Shown here: in pieces, positions 6,608 through 13,867 of the stretch
Layout: the number at the start of each line of letters is the position of its first letter
Position numbering within the stretch: the first letter of the stretch is position 1
Assembly: GCF_938045205.1 (NCBI RefSeq)
Contig: NZ_CALIMY010000058.1
Location: 1 to 16,733, forward strand
Source: an uncultured Campylobacter sp.
Lineage (GTDB): Bacteria; Campylobacterota; Campylobacteria; Campylobacterales; Campylobacteraceae
Reading direction: 5' to 3'
DNA: 16,733 nt
The notes under the pieces: generated by a model
The model's database searches: none
What the model was told of the DNA's origin: nothing
The model's input: only the letters and a program-made list of their open reading frames with translations
Made by a program: the position numbers and the translations under genes

Positions 6608-7362
6608 TGAAGCAGGCAAATCCGATAAGGCGCAAGCTTAAACAGATCGGCATCGCGTTATCCTTCTCAAGCTTCGGCGCGCTGTGTATGATAGGCAACC
6701 TGCTCTTCCTCCCCGTAGCGCTGCTGAGGCTAAACCGCATAGAGGTCGTGCGAAATTTCGTGCGCGATTTTATAATGATCTCGTGGCGCATATTTTTGCT
6801 GCTAGCGCGTCTTTACGGCAGCATCGGCGTGAACTGGCGCTGCAAGCTCCCGCCTAGCGGCACTCTCATCATCGCAAACCACCCTAGCCTGCTTGACGTG
6901 GTGATCTTTTTGGCTCACGTGCGGCGCGCAAACTGCGTAGTCAAGGAAAGTCTGTGCAAAAACCCCTTCCTCTCCGCTGCCATCGCAGCCGCAGGCTACA
7001 TCCCAAACACCGGCTCGGAAGCGATGATAGATGCGTGCCGCAGCGCCCTTGAGCGAGGAGAAAGCCTAATCATCTTCCCCGAGGGCACGCGCACTGCAGA
7101 TCGCATCGCCATGCACAAAGCGGCGTTTTACATCGCGATAAATTTCGCAAAAAATATGAATTGCATCGCGATAAAAATGGATCCTAAAAGCCTAAAAAAA
7201 GGACAAGTATGGTACGATACGCCCGAGGTTCGGATGAAGTACGACCTCTACGAGCTGTGTGCGCTGGATCTAACGGGCTTCGAGCCGGATCGCCCAAACC
7301 CGATCCGCGTACGCAAACTCTACGAAAAAATATCAAATCTATATGAAAAGGAGAATCTGTGA
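6607..7362 (+). CDS. apeD: PlsC-type 1-acylglycerol-3-phosphate acyltransferase-like protein
   Basis: This is a 251-residue membrane-associated acyltransferase of the PlsC/LPLAT family. The catalytic block NHPSLLD is at 91-97 (His92, Asp97) and the substrate block FPEGTR at 157-162. A hydrophobic N-terminal segment at about 18-40 probably anchors it to the inner membrane. In APE clusters this gene directly precedes the two ACP genes, exactly as here, and is thought to transfer the polyene or another acyl chain; the acceptor is not established. The ATG follows the upstream ORF at TAATG with AGAGG at 6593-6597. Its end overlaps apeE by 4 bp (GTGA). No repeat inserts are present. Confidence 0.88.
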   Translation: MKQANPIRRKLKQIGIALSFSSFGALCMIGNLLFLPVALLRLNRIEVVRNFVRDFIMISWRIFLLLARLYGSIGVNWRCKLPPSGTLIIANHPSLLDVVIFLAHVRRANCVVKESLCKNPFLSAAIAAAGYIPNTGSEAMIDACRSALERGESLIIFPEGTRTADRIAMHKAAFYIAINFAKNMNCIAIKMDPKSLKKGQVWYDTPEVRMKYDLYELCALDLTGFEPDRPNPIRVRKLYEKISNLYEKENL

Positions 7363-7625
7363 ACGAAGAAATTTTGGAACTTAAGGAGCTGATCATTTCG
7401 GGGCTGAACCTCGAAGACGTCGCGCCTGGCGACATAAATGACGATGAGCCGCTTTTTGGCGACGGGCTGGGGCTCGATTCGGTCGATGCGCTGGAGCTAG
7501 GGCTTTTGGTGCAGAAAAAATACGGCATCGTGCTTAACTCAAAAACCCAAAATTTAAAGCAAATTTTCTCATCCGTTGCGTCTTTGGCGCAATACATCGC
7601 CGAAAATAGGAGTAAAAATGAGTAA
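7359..7625 (+). CDS. apeE: Acyl carrier protein 1
   Basis: This is an 88-residue acidic acyl carrier protein. The phosphopantetheine attachment serine is Ser41 in GLGLDSVDALEL, the classic DS-(V/L) motif at the start of helix II. It carries growing polyene intermediates. The start is GTG at 7359, overlapping the apeD stop, with AGGAG just upstream. The downstream overlap with the second ACP is 8 bp (ATGAGTAA). Two consecutive ACPs after an acyltransferase is the standard APE arrangement; which one takes the starter and which the extender cannot be decided from sequence. Confidence 0.92.
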   Translation: MNEEILELKELIISGLNLEDVAPGDINDDEPLFGDGLGLDSVDALELGLLVQKKYGIVLNSKTQNLKQIFSSVASLAQYIAENRSKNE

Positions 7626-7896
7626 AGATGAAATTTTTGAAATTTTAAAAAAGGCGCTCGTGGAGCTTTTCGAGATCGACGAGAGCAAGGTCGTGCCGGA
7701 GGCTAAAATTTACGAGGATCTGCAGATCGACAGCATCGACGCGATCGATCTGGTCGATTACGTCAAGAAAAACACGGGTTATAAGCTGATGCCCGATGAT
7801 TTTAAAAATATCCAAACTCTCGGCGACATCGTGGATGCCGTAGCCGCAAAGCTCGATCAGGGCGCGAGCGGGGAAAATACCGGCGGCGAGAGTTAA
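7618..7896 (+). CDS. apeF: Acyl carrier protein 2
   Basis: This is a 92-residue acyl carrier protein with the phosphopantetheine serine Ser39 in LQIDSIDAIDLV. The ATG at 7618 is chosen over the earlier ATG at 7576 because it has AGGAG at 7608-7612, 5 bp away. It also gives the normal ACP N-terminus MSKDEIFEIL and overlaps apeE by the usual 8 bp. The C-terminal residues QGASGENTGGES are low complexity. It is the last gene before the 715-bp gap. Confidence 0.92.
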   Translation: MSKDEIFEILKKALVELFEIDESKVVPEAKIYEDLQIDSIDAIDLVDYVKKNTGYKLMPDDFKNIQTLGDIVDAVAAKLDQGASGENTGGES

Positions 7897-8116
7897 ATTT
7901 CGCCGTGCGGCGCGGCAAGATCGCGTGCGTTGCGGTTTGGTAGTTTACTTTGCGGCGGCACAAAGACGGCGGGCGAGCGGATAAACATACGGTGTCGTTT
8001 GTTTGACGGCACGCGGCGGTTTGATAACGTGCGGCGAATATTGATTAAAGGTGCGAGGCAAACGGCGAACATTTTAATTGAAAAAGCATGGAGCGAGCGG
8101 CTTTTACGGGCTTAGC

Positions 8117-8162
8117 GCTTAAGCGGCACTGCACAAAGCCCACTTACCTGCCGCTTTTAAGC
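8117..8162. other. Imperfect hairpin downstream of apeF
   Basis: The left arm GCTTAAGCGGCA (8117-8128) pairs with the right arm TGCCGCTTTTAAGC (8149-8162), with a 2-nt bulge and a 20-nt loop. Twelve base pairs form, six of them in the GC-rich inner half. There is no run of T after it on either strand, so a simple intrinsic terminator is unlikely. It could be an RNA processing or stability element. Confidence 0.35.
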
Positions 8163-8219
8163 TATTATGCAAAGCGCTTTGCGGATCAAAATTTTAAAAT
8201 TTAAATCTGCGAGCCCAGG

Positions 8220-8289
8220 TGAAATTTTGAAATTTTAAAAGGCATTGTTTCTTTTGCGATCGCTGTTTTCATAAAATTTCAAAATTTTA
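8220..8289. other. AT-only inverted repeat formed by AAATTT units
   Basis: GAAATTTTGAAATTTT (8221-8236) is complementary to AAAATTTCAAAATTTT (8273-8288), with a single G-T pair in RNA and one extra pair at each end. The loop is about 34 nt. Because it is almost all A-T and built from the dispersed hexamer, it may be a by-product of repeat density rather than a selected structure. Confidence 0.3.
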
Positions 8290-8611
8290 AAATTTCGGCT
8301 AAATTTAATTTAGCGGATTTAATTGCAAGTGCGGCGCTGCGAGTTAAATTAAGGTGCGGCTAAATTTTAAGATGCGGCTAGAATTTGAAGGCGGCAGGCG
8401 CGGCTGAATTAAAATTTTAAAAGCATGGCGCACAAAACCGTGACGCCGAGGTCAAATTTAAAGTATCTCGGCGCGGTATAGATCGCAACGATCTCGCTGC
8501 TAGCAACAAAACCAAAAAACCGCCACGGCAAAACCAAAATCGCAGCAGCAAAAGCCTAGCCAGCCGCGGTAAAAACCAAGCCCTCGCGGCTAAATTTAAG
8601 GATTACAAAGA

Positions 8612-9151
8612 TTGCGACGAACGATATTTTTAAAAACAGCTACCATAATTTTGAGCGTGTTTTACCCTTTCGGTCTCTATTTTTTGCACGGCGGCGTGCG
8701 GGTCTGCTTGCTCGCGGCGATGAGCGCGCTATGGGGAGCGCGAGCTGTTTTTGAAAGTAAAGATCGCGCTATTAAGGGCGCGAGCGCGGCATTTTTTGCG
8801 TTGTGCGCCCTTTTTGGCAGCGGAACGCTCGCGTACTTGTATCCGCTCATAATAAATTTCTCGCTCGCGGCGCTTTTCGCGCTCAGCCTAAGATCGACGC
8901 CTGCGATCACGCGTCTGGCGCTTTTGAAGCAGCCAGGTCTCAACGAGCACGGCCGCGCCTACACGCGCAAGCTGACCGAAATTTGGCTCGGATTTTTCGT
9001 GCTAAACGGTCTACTTAGCGCGGCGCTGCTGCTACCGAGAGATAAAATTTATTGGAGTGTTTACTGCGGCGCGATCTCATACGTCCTCATCGGCGCGCTG
9101 ATCGGCGGCGAGATGATTTTTAGGAAATTTTATGTTAAAAAATTTGATTAA
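8612..9151 (+). CDS. apeG: APE-associated inner-membrane protein (COG4648-like)
   Basis: This is a 179-residue, very hydrophobic protein with about five or six membrane segments, roughly 10-28, 28-45, 55-72, 75-92, 125-142 and 150-170. A conserved-looking FLHGGVRVCLL loop follows the first segment. It matches the position and character of ApeG, an uncharacterised membrane protein always located between the ACPs and the acyl-ACP ligase. Its role is unknown. The start is TTG at 8612, supported by AAGGA at 8598-8602, and no better ATG is available without losing the first membrane segment. The end overlaps apeH by 20 bp. Confidence 0.82.
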   Translation: MRRTIFLKTATIILSVFYPFGLYFLHGGVRVCLLAAMSALWGARAVFESKDRAIKGASAAFFALCALFGSGTLAYLYPLIINFSLAALFALSLRSTPAITRLALLKQPGLNEHGRAYTRKLTEIWLGFFVLNGLLSAALLLPRDKIYWSVYCGAISYVLIGALIGGEMIFRKFYVKKFD

Positions 9152-11237
9152 TTCTTTGAAGCCTTACGAGCGCGAAATCCTTGCCGCGGCGGCTCTTGCG
9201 CGCGATTTGGCAAAAACTGGATGCAAGCAGAGCGAATCGGTAAGCTTAAAAGGCGCGGAAAATTCTAGTAGAAGCGCAAATTTCAATGACGCGGAAAATT
9301 CTAGCGGCGGTACAGATACCGCGCACGCCACGCAAACGGCGCAGACGCAAGAGCAAAAGCGCGCGCCTATGATTGAAATTTACGGCGAGGACGCGGCGGA
9401 GTTCATTGCGTTTTTTTTCGGCGCGCTGATTGCGGATTTTGCGCCCGTGCTGCTACGAGAGCCCAAATTTAGCGGCGAATTTCATCTCGGCGGCGACGTG
9501 AAAATTCCAAATCTCGCCACAGCGCAAAATTTAGACGAATTCAGCCCTAATGATTTAGAAAACATTTCGCCTCCGGGTACGGGAAAATCTGTGCCTAAAA
9601 TTTCATCTAAAAACGCGCCGCAAAATCACGCGCCGTGCGAGCAAGAGGCTATCTCTTTGCATCTGCTGCGCGCGGATCAAAAATTTTATATCAAAACTTC
9701 AGGCTCCACGGGCGAGGCGAAAAATATCGAAAAAAGTCTGCGCGATATGATTTTGGAGGCGGAATTTTTAGTAGAAAGATTCGGTCTTTGCGCAAGCGAT
9801 CGATTTTTATCGGGTGTCTCGCACCAAAATATGTTCGGGCTTACCTTTAGCATCTTCGTGCCGCTGCTTTGCGGCTCGCGCACGCAAAAAGGCGGTCTAA
9901 ACTACCCTGAAATCATCCTCGCAGCCGATCTTGCGGGCGCGGTGCTGATCAGCTCGCCCACGGTGTTAGGCGCGCTGTGCGAGCATGCAGATGCCGCAAA
10001 CATAGCGCCTTTGGGCACCATTTTTAGCGCGGGCGCGCCGTTAAGTTCTGCGATCCGAGATAGGTTGGCAGCGCTTAGCAATGCTCACATCGTCGATATT
10101 TACGGCTCCAGCGAAACGGGCGTGATCGCTTGCAACGAAGGCGCGGGACTTAAGAAATTTGCCCCCGTAAGCGTGCAGATCCGCACAGATATCGATAGCG
10201 GCACGGCAAAACGCAATGGGGCATTACCCGCTACTGCCGATCCTGCGGCAAGCTCTTGCGGCGAAAATTCTGCGGCAGAGCCTAAAACGCGCTGTGCGGG
10301 CGAGCAAAATGCGGACGGGCAAGACACAAACCGCTCGGGCAAGCAGGTGTCTAAATTTAATGCAGACGCTGGCAATAAAACCGCAGCCGGCCCAGAAAAC
10401 AGCTCCGCACCGAGCTCTGCGACGAAACACGATGATAAATTTGCGCAAGAGGGCGAGCTTTGCGATAAATTTGGGGCAAAGCAGCCCGCCGACAATTTTT
10501 CGCAAGCGGGCGAGTTTACGATCAGCTCGCCTTGGTGCGAGCGCTTCGAAAGCCGCGATTTCGGCTATGTGCGCGCAGACGAGATCACGCTTTTGGGGCG
10601 AGGCGACCGCACCGTGAAAATCAACGAAAACCGCGTGAGCCTCGATCTACTCGAAGCCAAGCTCCGCTCGCACGAATTTATCGGCGAATGCAGGATCGAT
10701 CTGCACCCGCAGCGCGACCGCGCCGTAGCTCTTATCAAGCTTAGCGAGTGCGGCGAGCAGGCATTTCGCGTAGGCGGCAAAAAGGGCGTCACGGACGAGC
10801 TAAAGACCTTTTTGAAGCCCGAATTCGGCGCGATTTTGCGCTACTTCAAAATCGCAAGCAAGCTGCCTTTTAACGAGCAGGGCAAGCTAAGCAAAAAGGA
10901 CTTTTTAAGCGCTCTGCAACGCTACGAGGTGCCCGTTTTTGAGTGGAGCGCGGAGAGTGAGTTTCGTGCGAAGGTGCGCGCTAGCGACTTTTATTTCGAC
11001 GGACACTTTGCGCGATTTGCGCTGGTGCCTGCGTTTATGCAGCTTCGCTTCGTATTGATCTGCGCAAAAGCCCTCGGTTACGAGCTGGACGGCACGCAAA
11101 AGATAGAAAATTTAAAATTTACGAATTTCATCCGCCCGGGCGATGAGATTTCGATCAAAATCACCGAAGCGAGCGGCAAACTCCGCTTTGAAATTTCAAA
11201 CGACAAGGTCTGCGCCAGTGGAAGAATTTGCCTTTAA
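9132..11237 (+). CDS. apeH-apeI: Acyl-ACP ligase fused to hotdog dehydratase (ApeH-ApeI)
   Basis: This is a 701-residue fusion. Residues 1-600 form an ANL-superfamily AMP-forming ligase: P-loop TSGSTGEAK at 189-197, YGSSET at 324-329, RDFGYV and GRGDRTVKINENRV at 475-501, and the C-terminal catalytic lysine Lys585 in NEQGKLSK. It should activate the aryl starter acid and load it on an ACP. Residues about 605-701 form a FabZ-like hotdog with FDGHFARFALVPAFMQL (catalytic His625), equivalent to ApeI, the partner of ApeP. E. coli has these as two genes. The ligase carries low-complexity inserts at about 30-78, 125-175 and 353-458. The ATG at 9132 has AGGA at 9122-9125 and overlaps apeG. The fusion is continuous with no stop or shift in the window. 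Confidence 0.88.
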   Translation: MLKNLINSLKPYEREILAAAALARDLAKTGCKQSESVSLKGAENSSRSANFNDAENSSGGTDTAHATQTAQTQEQKRAPMIEIYGEDAAEFIAFFFGALIADFAPVLLREPKFSGEFHLGGDVKIPNLATAQNLDEFSPNDLENISPPGTGKSVPKISSKNAPQNHAPCEQEAISLHLLRADQKFYIKTSGSTGEAKNIEKSLRDMILEAEFLVERFGLCASDRFLSGVSHQNMFGLTFSIFVPLLCGSRTQKGGLNYPEIILAADLAGAVLISSPTVLGALCEHADAANIAPLGTIFSAGAPLSSAIRDRLAALSNAHIVDIYGSSETGVIACNEGAGLKKFAPVSVQIRTDIDSGTAKRNGALPATADPAASSCGENSAAEPKTRCAGEQNADGQDTNRSGKQVSKFNADAGNKTAAGPENSSAPSSATKHDDKFAQEGELCDKFGAKQPADNFSQAGEFTISSPWCERFESRDFGYVRADEITLLGRGDRTVKINENRVSLDLLEAKLRSHEFIGECRIDLHPQRDRAVALIKLSECGEQAFRVGGKKGVTDELKTFLKPEFGAILRYFKIASKLPFNEQGKLSKKDFLSALQRYEVPVFEWSAESEFRAKVRASDFYFDGHFARFALVPAFMQLRFVLICAKALGYELDGTQKIENLKFTNFIRPGDEISIKITEASGKLRFEISNDKVCASGRICL

Positions 11238-12219
11238 GCCCGCGTTTTTGCTGCCCTACTTCAACCACCCCGCACGCATCGCCGAGCTCGTGCATGCACT
11301 GGCGCCCATCGCGCCCGTGCTGATCGTGGACGACGGTAGCGACGAAGCGAGCAAAGGTGCGCTAAAGGGGCTTGCGGCTCAAATTTACACCCGCGCGCAA
11401 AACGGCGGCAAAGGCGCTGCCGTGTGCGACGGACTGGCGTGGGCGAAGGAGCTTGGATTTACGCATGCCTTTCAGATCGATGCGGACTTTCAGCACGACG
11501 TAAGCAGATGCGAGGAATTTTTGACGTTTGCGGCGCGCCAGCCCGCCGCGCTGATCTGCGCCGCGCCCGTGTATGACGAAAGCGCGCCCAAATCCCGCCT
11601 GCACGGACGCAAGATAATGAACTTTTGGTGCGTGATAAATACCCTTTCGCACCGCATAAAAGACGCGATGTGCGGCTTTAGAATTTACCCGCTAGAGGGG
11701 ATCGTGCCGCTTCTGCCCCGCACCAAAAACCGCAGAATGGGCTTTGATGCCGAAATTTTAATCCTGGCCGTGCGCGCGGGGCTAGAGATAAAATGGCTCG
11801 ATCTGGCGGTGCGCTACGAAGCAGGCGGAGTGAGCCACTTCGCGCCGTTTCGGGATAATTTCGGAATTTCGCTGATGCACGCGAGGCTATTTTGCGGGCT
11901 CCCGCTTTGGCTTGCAAGAATCGCGCTAGAGCGCGCCTGCGATAAATTTAAAAAGCGCGGCTTGCAGGATGTTTCGCAGCAGAGCGCAGATGAAATTTTG
12001 CAAGGGCTAGTGAGACAAAACCTTTGCAGCGGCGCGCGGCGCGATAGTTACAAAAATACAAAAGAGGAGATGGACGGCGGCGTAGACGAAAAAGCTGGTA
12101 CCGAAAAATGCGGCGATAAAGCCGCAGCACAAAGCTCACAGGCGGAAAATTCAGCGCAAAACCCGCTCGTAAAAGCCTCATCGCAACATGCCGCCGCAAA
12201 GGACGGGCGCGATGGCTAA
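11218..12219 (+). CDS. apeJ: Family 2 glycosyltransferase (N-terminal half of ApeJ)
   Basis: This is a GT-A fold, family 2 glycosyltransferase. VLIVDDGSDEA at 34-44 and the metal-binding DADFQHD at 88-94 are the donor-site motifs; NGGKGAAV and GFRIYP are further family landmarks. The GTG at 11218 is preferred to an ATG at 11143: AAGG lies 9 bp upstream, and the longer form would add 25 residues read out of phase from apeH-apeI DNA. It overlaps the preceding gene by 20 bp. Residues about 250-333 are a low-complexity, Lys/Ala/Ser-rich tail beyond the enzyme domain. In E. coli, ApeJ is a single protein joining this glycosyltransferase to an LpxL-like acyltransferase; here the halves are separate, overlapping genes. 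The symbol refers to that half only. Confidence 0.85.
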   Translation: MEEFAFKPAFLLPYFNHPARIAELVHALAPIAPVLIVDDGSDEASKGALKGLAAQIYTRAQNGGKGAAVCDGLAWAKELGFTHAFQIDADFQHDVSRCEEFLTFAARQPAALICAAPVYDESAPKSRLHGRKIMNFWCVINTLSHRIKDAMCGFRIYPLEGIVPLLPRTKNRRMGFDAEILILAVRAGLEIKWLDLAVRYEAGGVSHFAPFRDNFGISLMHARLFCGLPLWLARIALERACDKFKKRGLQDVSQQSADEILQGLVRQNLCSGARRDSYKNTKEEMDGGVDEKAGTEKCGDKAAAQSSQAENSAQNPLVKASSQHAAAKDGRDG

Positions 12220-13303
12220 GCACTGGAGCGAAAACAACGAAAAGGCGGGCGCGGCGCTTTTAAATTTAGCCCGCTTCGTCACGCTTCACACGCCCGATTT
12301 TTGCATGCGAGGCACCGCGCTTTGCATCTCGGCGATCTATTTTGCGCTGCTTAAAAACGAACGGCGCGCAATCAGGGAGTTTTTGCGGCGCGCGCTTGAT
12401 CGCGAGCCCAAGATTCGCGAAATTTACGCGAATTTTTATAAATTTTCCCTCAGTCTGTGCGAAAAAATCGCAGTTTGGAACGGTAAGATCGCGCTAGATC
12501 AAATACGGGTGCAAAGCGGCATGAAGGAGCTTTTAAGCGACGGAACGGGCAAAATTTTAATCACTTCGCACTTCGGCAACACCGAGATCGCGCGCGCCCT
12601 TTCGGCAAGCACGGCGGGGATAAAAATCAACGTGCTGATCTTTCGCAAACACAGCGAAAATTTTATGAAATTTATTGAAAAAATGGGCGGCGGCGTGAAA
12701 ATTCTTTACGTCGGCGAGCTCGGTATCGGCGAGATGCTGCAAATCAAAGAGCTTCTGCAAAACGGCGAACACATCGCGGTAATGGGCGATCGTATGCCAG
12801 TGGGCTCGGATAAATTTCAAAGCGAGGATTTTTTAGGACGCAGCGCGAACTTCCCGATCGGCGGCTATCTGCTCGCTAAAATTTTGGACGCGCCGCTATT
12901 TAGCCTATGGTGCTACGAGGGGCGCAGCGGCCACGAGCTTCGGCTGCAGCCGCTGCCTGCGCCGCTAAAAAGCCGCGATAAGGCGCGATCTGTAGCGGCG
13001 CCGCTTAAAAGCTACGTGCGGCAGCTCGAGCTTTATGCCAAAGAATTTCCTTCTCAGTGGTATAATTTCTTTGATTTTTGGGCGCAAGAAAAAAATGCGA
13101 GCGCTGCAAAGCGCGACGGCGCGCAAAATTTCGGCGAGACGGGTTCAAACGCTGCGTCAAATTTAAACGATACGGCGTCAAATTTAAAAATTACGGTGGA
13201 CTCGGATACTGCGCTAAATTTAAATAATTCGAATTTGAGCGCTGCAAAATCCGCCGCGCAAGACGAAAAATTTCATAGCGGAGAGAAGAATGAAAGAGTA
13301 TAA
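12212..13303 (+). CDS. LpxL/HtrB-family lipid acyltransferase (C-terminal half of ApeJ)
   Basis: This is a 363-residue lysophospholipid or lipid A-type acyltransferase. The catalytic motif is SHFGNTE at 119-125 (His120, Glu125), as in SAHLGNWE of LpxL. GDRMPVG at 192-198 and SQWYNFFDFW at 281-290 are also typical. It would attach the polyene or a fatty acyl group to the glycolipid anchor made with the adjacent glycosyltransferase. The ATG at 12212 has AAGGA at 12199-12203 and overlaps the upstream stop by 8 bp (ATGGCTAA); the earlier ATG at 12188 has no such support. Residues about 293-363 are a repeat-derived tail (SNLNDTA, SNLKITV and similar). It corresponds to the second domain of E. coli ApeJ. 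Confidence 0.85.
   Translation: MAKHWSENNEKAGAALLNLARFVTLHTPDFCMRGTALCISAIYFALLKNERRAIREFLRRALDREPKIREIYANFYKFSLSLCEKIAVWNGKIALDQIRVQSGMKELLSDGTGKILITSHFGNTEIARALSASTAGIKINVLIFRKHSENFMKFIEKMGGGVKILYVGELGIGEMLQIKELLQNGEHIAVMGDRMPVGSDKFQSEDFLGRSANFPIGGYLLAKILDAPLFSLWCYEGRSGHELRLQPLPAPLKSRDKARSVAAPLKSYVRQLELYAKEFPSQWYNFFDFWAQEKNASAAKRDGAQNFGETGSNAASNLNDTASNLKITVDSDTALNLNNSNLSAAKSAAQDEKFHSGEKNERV
13154..13195 (+). repeat. 21-bp tandem pair in acyltransferase tail
   Basis: GCGTCAAATTTAAACGATACG is followed directly by GCGTCAAATTTAAAAATTACG. The pair encodes ASNLNDT and ASNLKIT in the C-terminal tail, and a third, more divergent TTTAAATAATTC piece follows near 13220. Confidence 0.7.
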
Positions 13304-13835
13304 ATTTCGCGCCAGATTTTACGACGCCGATCCGATGGGCGTGATGTGGCACGGCAACTACGTAAAGCTCTGCGAGGACGCTAGATGCGAGTTTTGGCGC
13401 GACGCGGGCTACACATATATGCAGATGAGAGATGATGGATTTATATATCCCATTATCAAAATGGAGTTTAAATTTATCGCGCCGATACTTTTTGACGACG
13501 AGATTGCGGTGAGCATCGAGCTGCTTGAGTGCGACACGATAATAAAATTTTCCTACCGCATCAAAAGCCTATCCGGCGCGCTCTTAGCCAAGGCAACTAC
13601 GTCGCAAGCCGCGGTGGAGCTTGACTCTAAAAAGACGCTATATGAGATACCGCCGCAGCTAAGGGCGTGCGCGGATAAAATTTTGGCGGGGAAAAATCCC
13701 GCGGGTAAAATTCCAGCGGCAAATAAAATTTCGGCAGCAAATGAGATTTCGACGGCAAGCAAAGCCGCGTCCGAGCGAGACCGCCCTAAAAACGCCGCGG
13801 CAAATGAAATTTTGCCCAGCGATAACAGGCAATGA
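13290..13835 (+). CDS. apeK: 4-hydroxybenzoyl-CoA-type thioesterase
   Basis: This is a hotdog thioesterase of the 4HBT/YbgC kind. The motif FYDADPMGVMWHGNYVKL at 10-27 contains the probable catalytic Asp14. It could hydrolyse or edit ACP-bound polyene intermediates. The normal domain ends near residue 130; residues about 130-181 are a repeat tail containing GKIPAA, NKISAA and NEISTA. The ATG at 13290 has GGAGAG at 13280-13285 and overlaps the acyltransferase by 14 bp. In E. coli this gene lies between apeJ and the LolA-like apeL, as here. The tail is followed by 32 bp containing two more AAATTT copies. Confidence 0.87.
   Translation: MKEYKFRARFYDADPMGVMWHGNYVKLCEDARCEFWRDAGYTYMQMRDDGFIYPIIKMEFKFIAPILFDDEIAVSIELLECDTIIKFSYRIKSLSGALLAKATTSQAAVELDSKKTLYEIPPQLRACADKILAGKNPAGKIPAANKISAANEISTASKAASERDRPKNAAANEILPSDNRQ
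13705..13758 (+). repeat. Three 18-bp tandem repeats at the end of apeK
   Basis: The units are GTAAAATTCCAGCGGCAA, ATAAAATTTCGGCAGCAA and ATGAGATTTCGACGGCAA, placed head to tail. They encode GKIPAA, NKISAA and NEISTA. The period is a multiple of three, so the tail remains in frame. A related but spaced piece (GCAAATGAAATTTTG) follows near 13799. Confidence 0.75.
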
Positions 13836-13867
13836 AATTTTAGCGAGCATAAATTTAAAGGACTACG

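Larger units (their letters stand above)
7897..8611. other. 715-bp intergenic gap, AAATTT-rich
   Basis: No convincing gene lies here. The only + strand ORF of note (7930-8115) lacks family features and a good ribosome site. The right half (8185-8600) is dense in AAATTT, including AAATTTTAAAATTT palindromes near 8189 and 8283, mixed with CGGCTAAATTT-like pieces. Weak -10-like hexamers (TATTAT near 8163, TATAGAT near 8478) exist but have no matching upstream element, so no promoter is called. The gap breaks an otherwise overlapping operon and would be the logical place for a secondary promoter or attenuator of apeG-apeM. Confidence 0.7.

Noticed and set aside
7576..7617. Upstream ATG start for the second ACP
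   Set aside because: ATG at 7618 has AGGAG at the right distance and the standard 8-bp overlap; the upstream extension is apeE read in another frame.
7930..8115. 61-residue + strand ORF in the apeF-apeG gap
   Set aside because: It has no family resemblance, no good ribosome site, no overlap with neighbours and Arg-rich repeat-like composition.
8169..8182. GCAAAGCGCTTTGC palindrome as an operator or terminator
   Set aside because: It is perfect but short, with no loop, no T run and no associated regulator gene; kept only as part of the gap description.
11143..11217. Upstream ATG start for the glycosyltransferase
   Set aside because: The added 25 residues come from out-of-phase reading of the dehydratase domain; GTG at 11218 with AAGG at 11205 gives the normal N-terminus.
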